64,000 nucleotides of DNA from Neodontobutis hainanensis (taxonomy: Eukaryota > Chordata > Actinopteri > Gobiiformes > Odontobutidae): contig JALDNG010000077.1 in the NCBI GenBank assembly GCA_024349245.1, positions 1,297,001 through 1,361,000 on the forward strand, written 5' to 3'. The translations under genes and the position numbers were made by a program. The notes under the pieces are model-generated. The model worked only from the letters and a program-made list of their open reading frames with translations, made no database searches and was not told the DNA's origin. Shown piece after piece: positions 34,622 to 47,120 of the stretch. Within the stretch, counting starts at the first letter, position 1. Every line of letters starts with the position of its first letter.

Positions 34622-34928
34622 AGAACAGCTGTTTTTTGTCTGTAGAAGTTAGAAGTTGGAAATAAGTAGTGTAGTAATAGTTCAGGGTGAGGTTGGTCCT
34701 GTCCTGTAGAGATTGTCCTGTAGTAGTCTCTTTCTTACAACCACAGGTGCTTTGGAATGTGACATCAAAGGAGACAATAGTCCCGTCTGTGCTTCGCTGT
34801 AGATTTTTGATTTTGTTAGCAAACTCCTGTAAGTTGTTGATATGGTGTTCTGAGTGACCTACCAACAGAGCCAAGATGGTGGCCAGGTGTTTGGCTAATT
34901 TGCAGGTGGCTAAATCTGAGCTGCTCAC
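34590..34928 (-). pseudogene. Penelope-like RT, N-terminal part
   Basis: Frame covers the RT region before the palm: 'LAKHLATILALLVGHS' and 'FANKIKNLQRSTDGTIVSFD'. The 'SFDVT' aspartate corresponds to the first catalytic aspartate of RT (motif A). Continues 'LTLNYYYTTYFQL', close to the 'YFxxxGxxYxQxxGxAMGSPVSPI' stretch, then a frame break leads to the next segment. Confidence 0.7.
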
Positions 34929-34935
34929 TATGGGT

Positions 34936-35199
34936 CGTAGTGAAGTTCCTTACTTGTGAATTTAGTGTGAGCCCTAGATATATTGAGTGGTGTTCCCAGG
35001 ATACAACCTGTGGTACAGAAGCTGATGACACACACACAGATGTCAATACAGATTCACAAATAACTGCTCCGACAATGTACAAAAGTGAAATTAAAGCTTG
35101 TTTATTTAAATGCACCCTTTGAAATGTTTTAATTTTCTCTCCCCGGTCATAACAAAGTCATGGATGATATTTAGCAAAAAGCTCATATTATTATACCTA
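34936..35199. other. Non-coding DNA at the 5' edge of the Penelope-like copy
   Basis: Ends of the element are uncertain here; the sequence becomes AT-rich and unique. Confidence 0.35.
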
Positions 35200-36010
35200 A
35201 TATTTCATTTTAATAATCTGGGATAATTATTCTTTAAGAGCCATGGATGAGTTCCACATGTTGAGCCTGTGGAAGCTGTGGATATTTCTCTCATTAGCAT
35301 AGCAGATTGATATAATCACATGCACTTCTTAATATTCAGTTTACTGCCGTATATATTTGCATGTCACTGGCTAATGTAATAAGAGTCCTTGGGATTCATT
35401 TAGCCGAGATCGTAACTCAGTTTTGCAACTTAATATTGTCTGTATGCCCATGCACGACAGAGCTTCATTAAGGCAAAAAATATTTCAACATTAAAAGCAC
35501 GGTTTCTATGAGCACGTCCGTAATGAGCACATTATTACATTTGTTGCTTTAATGGCTGAATGCGGTAACGACATGTGTTTTCAAATTCATATGTGGCGTG
35601 CATAATGGTTATTGCTAAATTGTATCCTGTATTGCTGCCATTTAGCACAAGATTTCCAGTGTCAAAGATCAAATATTAACATTTATTGTGCAGCTTTATT
35701 AAGTAAAAATTATTAATTACTCTATAGGCACTGTATGTCAGTCAGCACTAATGAATAATATTGTGCCGAAGTTAAATTAAACTTCGAGATTGTTTATTCT
35801 TTTGGGTGACATTTACCTAAATGCCACATATCTGCGCTGTCTCATCCATGAGTCGTGTGGAATGTTAATATAATTTCCGTATCACTGTACAAATGTAAAT
35901 GGCAAATATCACTAAACAGGGTATTTTATCCATTTGGACCTTTTATTATCCCACCTTTTGTGAAATTAACCATGAATACAAGAGTCATTTGAATAAAGTA
36001 CGCTTTGTTT
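35200..36010. promoter_or_regulatory. Candidate cluster of conserved non-coding elements
   Basis: Eight hundred bases of non-repetitive DNA with a very high density of developmental-type binding words: 'tctcattagcatagcag', 'atttgcatgtcactggctaa', 'ttcattaaggcaaaaaat', 'gtaatgagcacattattaca', 'gctttaatggctgaatgcgg', 'tatgtggcgtgcataatgg', 'attaattactctatagg', 'catttacctaaatgccac', 'gtgaaattaacc'. They include ATTTGCAT (octamer), several TAAT cores and CATTTA words, and I see no frame with coding character. It is the block in the window most like a deeply conserved enhancer. Conservation is an inference. Confidence 0.45.
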
Positions 36011-36787
36011 GTACATCCTTTGTATTTGTGTTTTGTTTAAGAGAATGATCTTGCACATTTAATTCAACTCATTATTAACCGACTTATTCTGACACAACGG
36101 TGACATTTCGGTGAATCACATAAACGCTCACCAGGCTCAGCTGATGCGCTGTTCTTTCCCATCCAGTGGCCTAATACATTTTTATTTTGCTTCAACCCCA
36201 AGCCAACCGAATAATGCGCGGTTAAATGAAGTAATCATTTTCACCGGAGACATCACTCACTGGGAGATAGCAGGTAGGTATATCACTTCCCACCATATGG
36301 TCATGGCTGTCAAGCACGGGCCAATCAGAAAGCACCAATTTGCCACACTGTTCCATGTTTTGATTAAATAGTTCCAAGGACGGCGTTGCTGCGCAGGAAG
36401 TGCTTTGACCAGACTGATACTCATCTCCGGCTACAGATTGGAAGTGGTGGTGGCACAGCTATGTCTGGGTTTGTTATGTTATTCTTTCCCGTTTTCCCTC
36501 ACAGGCTCACTCAGCAATAGGCTGTTATTTGGGTCTCATGCATATAGAAAATTTTTACTTGACTCTAAACTCTTTTCAAATCATAAGTAGAGGTAAAATG
36601 TGAGGTATTTCCAGATTGGTAAATCACAAAGAAGTGGCTTGTGAATAATGTCATTGTGAGGGTTTTTGATTTAACAAAAAAGAGATAAAATTGTAATGAC
36701 AAAGCGCTTAAAACCTTTATTAAAAGTCTGCTGTAATCATTTATTTAATTGTTTTAAATACAATTTTGCCCAACTGGTTATTGTTGA
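36011..36787. other. Non-coding DNA, nothing certain
   Basis: The stretch 36100-36370 has an open frame and even composition and may extend the regulatory block; no domain is present. The rest is AT-rich. Confidence 0.35.
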
Positions 36788-36870
36788 GGCTGTACCCCAC
36801 CTCAGGCCCAAAGTTGCCGGGACCAGGACCCCTAGGCAGGAGAAAGCAGAAGAAAATGAATAAATGATTA
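36788..36870 (+). repeat. Retroposon tail fragment
   Basis: 'ctgtaccccacctcaggccc', 'aaagttgccgggaccaggac', then 'gcagaagaaaatgaataaatg'. This matches the tail of a common fish retroposon ('gtaccccgcctctcgcccaaag...gataagcggcagaaaatgaatgaatg'). Confidence 0.65.
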
Positions 36871-37559
36871 AAATACAATTTACTTTGCAATGACACATTT
36901 AGCCCATGTACTTAAAAGCTAGGATTGTTGTAGGTGGAGTCTTTAGGTTTTGTGGCAAATTGCAGATTGTAATCTCACATCTCTCCCTTTATATTTCTGC
37001 ACCTACGGTAGCCTTGAGTAAATTTAGTTTACAAATGTCGTAAGCCTCCATTATGAATTTTACAACAAAACATGCGCTTCTCCAGCAGTGCTCAGTTTGT
37101 CCACTCTAGAGTTGTCGGGACACAAAGTAATGGAACTTCCACTGGCTTTTATTAAGCTCTAAATGTCTATTACTCCCAGAGAGAGAAATACAAATAGTTA
37201 TTTTTATGCAATTATATAATAATAAAAATATTTTACTGATTTGTTCTAATTTGTTCAACTGTAAACTGCTTTTGGGCCTGTAGCCAATCACAACTCTCAG
37301 AAAAAAATTAAATACAGCACATGTATTTATTCACTAATACTTACTAAAGAAAATAACATTCTTTGTGTGTATCTCATAACCTTAAACTAGAACCACAGAC
37401 GGTCTGACTCGGCCAAGTCAGAACTAATGAAATTTAAACGATGTCAGTCAAAAGTAATTAAGCTTGTATGTACATCTTTAACCCAAGCAGAAGTCTAATC
37501 AGCCTTTAACTGTAAAAAGAATTTCACTGCACTTAAAAAGGTGGGATAATAAAAAGCTT
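36871..37559. other. Non-coding DNA, nothing recognised
   Basis: AT-rich, no feature seen. Confidence 0.35.
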
Positions 37560-38240
37560 TTATTACAACATGGCTCTTTGTTAGAAAATTGCCGACACGT
37601 TTTGGCCTTTTAGGCCTTAATTGGGGCAAACTCAAAATTGTTGCAAGATACAATCTTTTGTACCAGTAGTAGATGTCCGAGGTGGACAGGTACATTGTCA
37701 CCTGGTGAGATTACAAAAAAACAGGAATGAATTGCACCAGAAAACATCTTCAGCAAATAGTAGGTATAATACAATAAGCTTCACATTGTTTACTAGAAAA
37801 AATAAATACAAATCTTCAGATATAAATGGGGAGGAGTCTTGTTCACCATTGAGATCTGGGTACTGCATCCCTTTGAGGGTGTAGATCCAGAAAGACTTTC
37901 TTTGTAGCCTATCTTTTAAGCCTATCCTATATCAGCTGCCATGATTAGCATCTTTATAATGCAACGCCATAGGGTATAGGGGGTTCTCTGGAGGCTGTCT
38001 GCCCATAGTATTCCAGTCAGAAGATTTTATGAATATATTTGTGTGTAATTTATGGTAATCTTTATAGATAATTAATGTATAAAAATGTATTTCTAATGTA
38101 GAGAACTTTATGCTTCGCTTGAGATTGGTGTTTGTACTATTGATATAAAAATTAACCTGTATTAATTCTTTGTCTGACCCATTCCATTATAGAAAAACAT
38201 CATCAATACAACAACCCCACCGTGTGATCTTGTTAAGAAG
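37560..38240 (-). mobile_element. Second, distinct Penelope-like element remnant
   Basis: On the minus strand the order is RWGCCIDDVFL, then (after a stop) WNGSDKELIQVNFYINSTNT, then NLKRSIKFSTLEIHFYTLII, then KLHTNIFIKSSDWNTMGRQP and ENPLYPMALHYKDANHGS, then RKSFWIYTLKGMQYPDLNGE. IDD is the catalytic motif C of RT with both aspartates kept, and SFWIYTL is the end of a GIY-YIG domain. 'acacgttttggccttttagg' (37596-37615) is the 'gaaacgtgtcgg'-like 3' end of such elements. The protein between RT and the endonuclease is shortened. This is not the family at 33.5-34.9 kb: the motif C context (CCIDD against RFVDD) and the C-terminus differ. Confidence 0.75.
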
Positions 38241-41160
38241 TCTTTGCCTGTTTTTAAGTTAAAAGGCAACATCTGTAACCATCTGCTGCATAAAAACATC
38301 AGACAACAGTTAATTAGTATTGTTTCGATGTAAAGAGTCAAAACACATATTGTAGGCTACACATGATTTGATAACAGAAATTACGTGAGAACCATTTTGT
38401 CTTCGAAAAGATGATAATACATACAAAAGTGATTTGATAAAGGCAGATTGTGTTAATCTGCATTGGTATATGGCTCCAACCCCCATATTTTTCAGCTGGT
38501 AAACTTCTGTCGTTTTATGCTTATGCTACAAACAAAACAGTGCAGATACATTTTCTCTAGCTTCTGCTCTGACTTTCTGATCAAACAAAATCAAACAACA
38601 TATGAATAAAGAAAATACATATGAGACACAGCAGATGATAAATGTAAACATTTGAAAGTCCAAATTATTCCATGCTCTGGCTTTGTCCCTAATGACTGTC
38701 ACAGCATGCTACCATGGAGCTTTGTTATACAGATGAACAAAGCAAGGCGAAACACAGGAACGCCAGACATCAAATTTAAATGTTTTAACTTCTACAGAAA
38801 GCTGGATTCCATCACTTTGATGAAAACATATGTAGAAGATTTCTCAACGTAATGACAAAGTCAAAATTCTACATTGTTTATCGAAATAGTGAAAAAATCA
38901 AACTTAATAGCTGCTATCCCACAAGTACTCCTGTTGTTTTTGTGAAGCTGGCCTTTCGACATCTCTCACTTCCCCTGACATTTTTTTTAAGAAAATCCCA
39001 CACCTATGTGTAAATGTGACACATTAAAACAGCTACAGTATACCTTCTAAACCGTTATGAGTCTGCATGAGTTAGACTTCTCGGAAAGAACTCCTTATAC
39101 TTTCAGGAATTCTAATATAATTTTGATCTAAATCCGATTTGTTTTTCTTGTGTTTGAGATGTGTTATGATGATCCCTCTGATGCTGTACTCAGGGCTAGA
39201 AGTTTAAGGCAAGGTCTAAACTTTAGTTTGATGTAATGTATTACTGTGTGATATTGAATCCCTAATATAGTATTCATGCAAACTTATTCTAATTCATGAG
39301 AGAGACTCCTTTCATAAGATATTTTTAGGTGAAATGAATCATGTTTTGAAGAGAAGCCAAAAACAATAGGCAGATTGATAAGATACAATCGGTGAGAACA
39401 CTGTACAAATTCACCTGTTTTGTGTTTCACATATAGAGACGTCATGTAGCTTTCCCACCATCACGTACTCTTCAATAGACTCCATATGTATTTGTTTACA
39501 GCATTTACTGCAGCTTTCTATGCTTTTAAGTCATTAAAAAACACGTGCATTATTAGTTCTAACAGTTTCTATGTTTTAAGAACCTCGAGTAACATGCTCA
39601 TTTTAATGATCTAGCTGCATGTCTCTTTGTGATGTTTAGGCATATGATTTCACGCTTGCATTTTCATAACAAAGACATTTGTGAGTAGCATACGGCGTGT
39701 TGCTCTCATTAATGCTTCACCCTGAAAGGCAGCCCAGGTACTTTATTTGAAATTATGAAAATGTAAATCATACCCATGCACATTCACAGCAGCTGGTATA
39801 TTTATGTCAAAATAAATGATGTGAGTGTCTGCACTGTAAATTCTTGTAACTGAGATAGTGGCACATGAAATAGGTTGACTCAATTAAAAAACAGTGGCTG
39901 GTGCTATCGCTCTATGGAATGCTTCCATGGAATAAATGACGGATCTTAAACTGCTCCCACAATGTGTTCCTGAAAATCCCATCTACCAGGATTTGCAGGA
40001 AAATAACATCACAAATGTGACACAAAATGGTTCCAGCTTATGGGGAGTGGTGAGTGTGAGTTTAACCTTTCAAAAGGCCTCGCTTAATGTTGTACAGCAG
40101 ATAAGTAGCATTAGCCTAAAACAGCTTAAGAGTTCAGAGCCATGCATATTATTTGAAATCAGTCTGGAGATGAGAGAGGCTATGAGGGAATATCGGGATA
40201 CTGTTCATCTCATCTGTGAAACCTCGGGTGTTAAATGGGCTGCCTATAGGATTATCACTGGCCCCAGCAGATGCTCATTTCCAAAACATATGTCAAGGCT
40301 TAGGACTGGTGTAAACACTACCAATGGACAGAGTTTATCAGTTTTGGAGCAGGCTCTGTGTTTACAGCCCCTAAGCACTTAAGCTAAACGTGTTACTTTC
40401 ACAGGCCCATCTTTTAACTGCCCCATCATCTTGGCATGTCTGGGCAATGGTGAGGGCACGCTGCTAAAAATCTCTCTGCACAGGTCTATTTTTAAAAACC
40501 AGTGTGTCAGATTCTCTAAAAATCTATCTGTGATTCTGCACACAGATCCCCCCTCAATGTTTCTGACATGCTCTTTCTATACAGCCTTTAAAGGAGCAAT
40601 GTGTGACAATGTGTGAAAGGACCATGTTGCAAGAAATAGAGACTAACATTTATAGACAGCTATGCTATTTATGTGACAAGTGTGAGTCAAGCCTAAAATA
40701 AAACGCCTGGAATGACTTAAGATACTGATTGCATTGTTTAAAATATCTGTAATTAATATTTTTATTAAAGTTTTATATCATGCTTATAATCATTTTTCAT
40801 CAATTTGGTTCAAGACTTTGTTTTTCTAGCCCACTAACTACAGTGGAAAACTATTGGTATTTTTATAGAATATGCATGGCTTTTGATTGAATAGACGTCA
40901 GTGAGTTCAATAGGGTGACACTACTGCATTATCTAATGTGCTGTGACCCGTTCTGTAACTGCATCCCAAACATAAATATCTCAACTCCAAAATGGCACCC
41001 ATTGACACGCAAGCTGGCAGAGCTGCTTTAAACGTTGTTGCAGATTTAAAAAAAATATAATCAAGTACAAACTAAGAAGGAAAACTGTGTTCAGATTTGT
41101 CATTTATCTATTATTTATCACCAACTTTTATTCTACGAAGTTGGTAAGATATGGCAAATG
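38241..41160. other. Non-coding DNA, nothing recognised
   Basis: Nearly 3 kb of AT-rich sequence. The longest frame, 39936-40382 (148 codons, plus strand), has no domain, no clear codon bias and no splice context that would make it an exon. 39590-39930 is unique and may be regulatory. Confidence 0.35.
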
Positions 41161-41405
41161 GTGTGCATTTATATAGTGCTTTTTTGTACCCTTCTTGGGC
41201 GCCCAAAGTGATCTACATAATGCTTCCATTCACCCCATTTACACACATTCACCCCTGGGGCAGGCAGAGAGGGCTGCTATAATCGTACCTCTATAATTCA
41301 TACACCGGAGGCAAGGTGGTTTAAGTGTCTTGCCCAAGGACACAACAACAGAATGAACGGCCAACGTTATAGTTATAGAATACCACCTGAGCAACTACAC
41401 CCTCA
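41161..41405 (+). repeat. Teleost retroposon fragment, better-preserved copy
   Basis: Same family as 2290-2520, with more of the body: 'gcatttatatagtgctttt', 'cccaaagtgatctacataat', 'ttcaccccatttacacacattc', 'acaccggaggcaaggtgg', and the 28-base block 41324-41351 identical to 2381-2408. The end 'cacctgagcaactacaccc' fits the usual 'ctgagctacc' tail. Confidence 0.8.
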
Positions 41406-43602
41406 CCTATGTTTATTTATGTTTGCATACTGTTGTATCGATGTGTATTTAAGTCATTTTCCACATATTTCTCAAATCCATGCAGTGAACTTATTTGAAC
41501 AAAATTCTCCATTTGAAAATCCTTGGCAGGGGGCTCACATAAATTATATAGACATTACTATATTAAGTGAACTAATGTCAAGCCTACATTAGTATTCTGA
41601 TTAATACATTTACTAAAGGAAGTCATACATAAGTACATATAAACATACATTTTATGATATGATATGACGCATGCATATTTTCTCTCAGTGTACTCAGAAT
41701 GAAGAAAGAACTCATTGTCAGCTGTAGCAGTCTGAAAACTGAGAGTTCAGTCGCCCGCTGATGCTGATCTTGTGCTGTGTACTTCTTACTTGAAGGCCTC
41801 ACACACATTATTTACAACATCACACTTCATACCTGGGAAGTTGAAGGGCATCTCTGTGAAAATGACACCAGCAAATCCTCCCAAATCCTGTTAGCTAGAA
41901 TACTAGTCAAAGTTGTTCATAACTATTTACAATTTACCACCAGAATGGAATAATGCACAAAAAGGTTACATAATAATTGTTATTACCTTGAGACAGCAGA
42001 TAGACATACAAGACTACACTTAAGACTATATGCTAGGATAGGCACTATTTTTGATATTGAATTGGTAAATCCAATATTGACTGTACGGATGTCTACAAAT
42101 AGCATTGCACCTCTAATTCAATAAAAGGTCCTTTAATTAAGAGGCTCTAAGATATAAAATATTAAGGCATTCTTCCATTGGGACATATGGGTCAATTTTA
42201 AGTTAGAAAAGATTTGGATTGAACTGATATTTTGGGAGCAAAGTGATCCCCACAGATACTTCCAAAATCTAAAAGTTAATAATCCAACTTGGACTAGATA
42301 TGAGTCATTAGGCGATATTAGATCAGTGGATACTTTCTCAGTCTCCAACCTAATTAATGTAACATTTTTCCAATCCATCAACCACTTAACCTTTATATCA
42401 CGGTCTCACCCACAGAAAACATTTCATAAAAATGTGACGTTTATAAGGGTATAGCTCTAATTGTAGTCTGCTAAATAATGCAGGACTGTACCTTTATTCA
42501 TCTTAAAAAGTATCAGCATTTCATTTAGTTTTTGCTAAACCAGAATTGGTAAGTAAGAATGCAACATCTTACATCACAAACACTTATCCAACCCACTGCT
42601 AGAGCTCGTCTTGTAGCCATGTTTGACTAACTTTAGTTTGCAGCAGGATGAAAAGGTTTACACTGGAGTTAGCTCCAAGGCAATCCAGTCCAATACCAGT
42701 CATACCCAACACCACTTCACTGCGAAACAGCTAAAACTTCTATCGACTGTTTTTCTTGTTTTTTTTTACAGAGAAGACAACTGTATCTTTTTGTTACAAG
42801 ATGGCCTATGCTTCATTATAGAATCTGTCTCTAAAATAATTGTGTATAGGCTGGAGGATCAGGCGATGGGGAGCAGGGTTGAGGATATACAGACATTTAA
42901 TAATAATGTCACCGAGGACAAGGTTTCTGCTACTGAGAAATAGGCAGACCCTAGTTGATTTAAAATGAATTTGAAATTAAATGAAAGTTCTTTAAAATGA
43001 GTTAAAAATTAATAAATTTCCTTTTAAAATATAGGGGGCTAAAAGCAACCAAAAAAGTAAAAGGTAGATTAAAAAATATAAAACACTTTAGTGATAAAGA
43101 GATGCACATAAAAGAAACACTAGCAATAGGCAGAAGAGTAAAACAACAAAAGACACCACACGTCTAGGTGAACGTGTCCATAGTCTTTGCCACTCTGGTT
43201 CAATCTCCTGCTCTCTCCTTTCTACCTCTCAAGGCTTTTAATAGTGTCCCACGCCGCACATCTATCAGGGGGCTACGGAGATACAGATGGGGGAAACTCA
43301 GCTCCAATAGTGACCCCAAACACACACAGGACACTTAAGATACGTCCCTTTTACTTAAAGCACGTTGATAAGTTCAAACCAAGCTTTTCTCATGCAACCC
43401 CTTAAAAAAGCTCGAGTAAGGACGCCTTCGTCCACCAGAGGGCAGGCTCCAAAATCGAAAATAAATACGTTTGTTTATGCTATCTGAAAACTATAGTTTA
43501 CTATGTAGTAACCGCAGAAAAGCCCGGATGTAACTGCCATTTTATTGCCCTGTGGTAAGGCCAATATTGGTGAATGTGGGCGCAATGACCTTGAGCTATC
43601 CA
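41406..43602. other. Non-coding DNA, nothing recognised
   Basis: No gene. A minus-strand frame at 42133-42381 (LLTFRFWKYLWGSL, LTHMSQWKNALI) vaguely recalls the C-terminal half of fish L1 proteins but is too diverged to call. Plus-strand frame 42623-42943 has no domain. Confidence 0.35.
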
Positions 43603-43771
43603 CTATTATTATTTTATTATTATTATTATTATTATTACATCAATTTTATATAGCGCTTTTCTGGGGACGCAAAGACGCTTTAAATATCAATTATTCATTC
43701 ATTACACAGTCACATAATGACAGAATGAACTGTGGAGAGAACAGGAATCAACACCTGAGCCGCTGTGCCCC
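43603..43771 (+). repeat. ATT microsatellite plus retroposon fragment
   Basis: An (ATT)n run (43603-43638) runs into 'ttttatatagcgcttttctg', 'gacgcaaagacgctttaaat', 'ttcattacacagtcacataatg' and 'cctgagccgctgtgcccca', a third copy of the family at 2290 and 41161. Confidence 0.7.
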
Positions 43772-46769
43772 AATATATATTCAATCCTTGGTTCACTCCC
43801 CTTCGTCTCTGCTCACTGTTGCTTCGTCTCGGACCTCGTGCTCCAGCCTGACTGTAGGGCATACGCAGAGGACTCAGCTCTCGGTCACCGCTGAAATATG
43901 TAAATTTAGACACCAGTTTTGTGTACAAGAGTATTTTGAATAATCCGTTGCATCTGCTTCCGGGCTTTGAGTTCCAGATTCCAGTGTTGCGAGTCAGGAT
44001 GGGCATCTCATCAAGCTTTGCACTACACCTGTACTGCCAGCGTTTATAACAGTCATGGGACCATAGCGACCAATAAGGAAAGTCCCGGAGGTAATGGGGT
44101 GTCGTACAATTATGTACATCTTTGATCAAATTAGAAAAATAATACACCGCCCTTTCCAAAAAAATAAATACACACGCCAAACATAGTAATGACATGAAGG
44201 GTTACAAGCCGAAAGTTTGGGAGACAAAGGTGGGGTCATAGGAGAGGTGACGATGTGGAGTGAAAAATTGCTCAGGATGTGGAAGTGTCACTGTGAGTTA
44301 AACTTATAAGAACAATTCCAATGCCCTAATGCACCCACTTCCTGACTTTGAGGGCTGTTAGGGTGACCGTCCTACAGTCAAATCCTAGAGTGCATTCAGG
44401 CACATGAGGGACATTTTTAAAAATGGCACGTACACTTTCTGTAAGGCCACTTTGCTTTTTAGCAACTTTACCTGAGGGAATTACCCACAGTTCATAGAGC
44501 GGTGACATCAAAGAAGCCCCGAAGCCTATAAAAAAGAGACGGGTAAGTGTGCAGGTAAAAGTAATTTAAAACAACACCTGGCCATGTTTGGCCAATCGCC
44601 CAGCACAAATTCTATTGACACTTAGTGCCGCCTGAAGGCAGTTTAGTTCAGTTGAATACAAGTGCACATTTGTTAAACCATATTCCCAAACACATGTACT
44701 GTATGTAGGTGTATACTGCAGGTATGGGCAGGTAATACATTCATGGGTCCAACTTACATCTTCCACAGATTTAATTCTTTCTGCTCTCAGAAACCTATCA
44801 AGTCACATGATTTCAGTGTCACATGTGGCTACGCTCTTTACATCAAAGAGTTCAGTTGGAAGCGCACACATCTTTAGTGTGCACCAAGGTTTGCATGGTT
44901 GCAGAACTAATAAATATTGCTATGTTACACTTTGCAAAGACATAGTAGGCTGAATGCAGTTACCCCTTAGTCACTCTTTATGGCAAAATCTAGATAGATA
45001 TTTAAACATAGATATTCCACATTTGTTTAAAATATGGTATTTTCTTAGTATTGTAACCATGGGGTTATTTACTGCACATTTAAAGTGTTTCACATTCATA
45101 TTTATACCTTTTTGAGCCCTTGGTAAGCACTTAGTAAGTAATTAGCTGATTTCAGTGAAGTCCATGTAGTAGTGTTCGGAGCAGAGATATGGAGAAGAGG
45201 CTGCAATCAGCATATTAACTCTGCACTGCTAAAAACATGGATGTGCTCCAGTGTACCTCTAAGAGATGTAATGTAAAAAAAAACGTTTTTATAGACTGTA
45301 CATTAAAAGTATATAATAAATGGCACCAGTGACTCATCTATTACGTAGCAAGAAGTAGCTGCTTCTCAAAATGTGATTGGTTCAAAAATATCTTGAATTT
45401 ATGTATTTTAAGTAATGTGCTTTTCAAATATCAGGTAATGTGTAGCTTTTGCACAGCCACTCTCCAAACTAAATGAACTAAAATATTGTGTTATATTTCA
45501 GTGAAAAGACTGCTGTATTTTGTTTTGTTTTTTAAACAGCTAGCCTTCATGAAGCCTCAAAACCATTCAAGGGCAGTCATTCTTTGATGAAGTCTTTTTT
45601 ATGTTAGAAGCCAAATGCAGCTCTATGTAACCAGCCAAAGAGCCTTCCCAACAGAGACGCATTTAGGTTCACTCTCAAAGATCCTTCAAGAACAGAGGAG
45701 CGCACTCTCCCACACAAACGCTCAAGAAACAAGGCAAAGGTTAGGAATGTGGACAAAGCCACACAGCAGATGTTACAGATCAAGGATGTGTGTTACTTTC
45801 ATGTCAGGCAAAGTAAAATAAGCAACCTGAACTACAGAAGTCTGTTTGAAACTGCATGAGCTCGCTATGTGCAGCAGCAGCCTCCGAATATATGCTCCTT
45901 CAGATGAGAAAAGGCAGCTCATATGTCACCATCTACTGGGCAATGATGTATGGACTGCTAGGAGTATGTTTCAATACGGCTAATTAATAGACCAAAATAG
46001 GTAGCTGGGGTGGAGGTAGACTGAGTGCTTGTTTAAAGTGTGACCAGTGGACCTCTGTCTGTGGTGCAATCACCTGGCACCCAGAAATTATTTTGGAGAC
46101 AGGATAATGATGGATACAACTCCAGATATCAGCAACATAAATAAATATACTGGGAATATAACAGAATTCATGTAAAGGACGACAATAAATTAATCAAAAC
46201 CATTGAGGACATTAAGTAGTTATCATGACCAATGACACAAAAATGAAATAGGAAAGAACAGTTAAAAATAAAAAAGGTTTTACCAAATTTTGTGGAATTG
46301 TAGTGAATGAAATATACATATCATTTTCAGGATTTGCACTCATCATTTGTACAAAAATCTGTGTTGATTTGACAGATGTGTTCTTACATAATGGTGCCTC
46401 AGTCAGTGTTTATACAGGCAGGTACTCCATGATAATGAAAAAGATTGTTGTTGTTTTTTTTATGTAGTTTCCTTTTTTAATGTTTCAGTAGATTGCAGAG
46501 AAGCCATGAGAAACACTAATGTGAACTGAACATTCAACACAGTGTTTGAATATGTAATGCAAGCAGGGCTTTTTCTATATTTAGAAGCAGGTTATATTGA
46601 TATTGATTTTTTTATTTCACAATATATAGTGTATGTTGTTCTATATTTTCTATACTTGAATGTAATGATTTTAAATATTTTCTGCTTTTGTATTGTTGTA
46701 TTTATTTGTATTATTAATCTCCAGCCCCATCTGTTAGGGGTTATTTAAGTGTTTTGTTTAAAACTGAAT
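43772..46769. other. Non-coding DNA, nothing recognised
   Basis: Three kilobases of unique sequence, somewhat GC-richer near 43780-44060. The minus-strand frame at 43710-44195 overlaps the retroposon at one end and has no domain. Confidence 0.35.
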
Positions 46770-46812
46770 TAATTGTAACAAAGTAATTTCTCCTATGGAC
46801 TAATAAAGTTGT
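46770..46812 (+). repeat. 'ttt/cctatggactaataaag' repeat end
   Basis: 'gtaacaaagtaatttctcct' followed by 'atggactaataaagttgt' is the inverse form of the 'ctttattgatcccc..ggggaaattac' words at 19410 and 61356. It is the tail of a dispersed fish repeat. Confidence 0.45.
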
Positions 46813-47120
46813 GTTTTTTTATTGTATGGTACAACCAATCTCTAGACTATGCCAGTGTTTCTGTAAGCATTAGATACATTTGATTTTGAAGACTAGATTG
46901 ATTTGCATTTCTGGGGTTTCTGTGAACTGTATTTTGGGGTTTGTGCATTATTTTAAACACAGCTATGGCTTTAAAGGAGTGATTGCATTTGCATTTCTCT
47001 GACTTAAGAACAGGCAAGAGAAATAGAAATTGCATATTATCAGCGTGACGTTTCTGTACAATTCCAGCCACCGTTCTGAGCCAATCAGCAAGTGTCGCTG
47101 GATGATTACTCAAATCCATA
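46813..47120. promoter_or_regulatory. Candidate conserved non-coding element
   Basis: Unique block with 'gattgcatttgcatttctc' (octamer), 'gaaattgcatattatcagcg', 'tgacgtttctgtac', 'gagccaatcagcaagtg' and 'gctggatgattactc'. Octamer, CCAAT and CRE-half words cluster. By eye only. Confidence 0.28.

Larger units (their letters stand above)
33476..34935 (-). mobile_element. Penelope-like retroelement, 5'-truncated and frameshifted
   Basis: On the minus strand, from 34930 downward: an RT N-terminal part (LAKHLATILALLVGHSEHHI, then SFDVTFQST), then MGSPVSPIVANLSMEEEE followed by WFRFVDDTW (34418-34621), then LLFDSHHPLQHKLGVIRTLQ after a frame break, then a GIY-YIG endonuclease-like C-terminus (ECSDSYVGETKQQLHKK, SAVHLHLKDKGHLFEDSNV, REARWFERGVKEAI; 33771-34118). 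This domain order (RT then GIY-YIG) is unique to Penelope-like elements. The catalytic FVDD and the GIY-YIG arginine/glutamate region survive as sequence, but the frame breaks at least three times. The 3' untranslated part runs to about 33476. Plus-strand frames here (33807-34262) are shadows. Confidence 0.9.

Noticed and set aside
39936..40382. 148-codon plus-strand frame
   Set aside because: No domain, repeat of codon use or splice sites were seen. It is close to what chance gives in 64 kb.
42133..42381. Minus-strand frame faintly like the C-terminal part of a fish L1 protein
   Set aside because: Only a few residues (FWKYL, QWKNALI) fit and no neighbouring L1 sequence supports it.
43710..44195. 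161-codon minus-strand frame
   Set aside because: It starts in unique DNA and ends in a retroposon fragment, with no domain.
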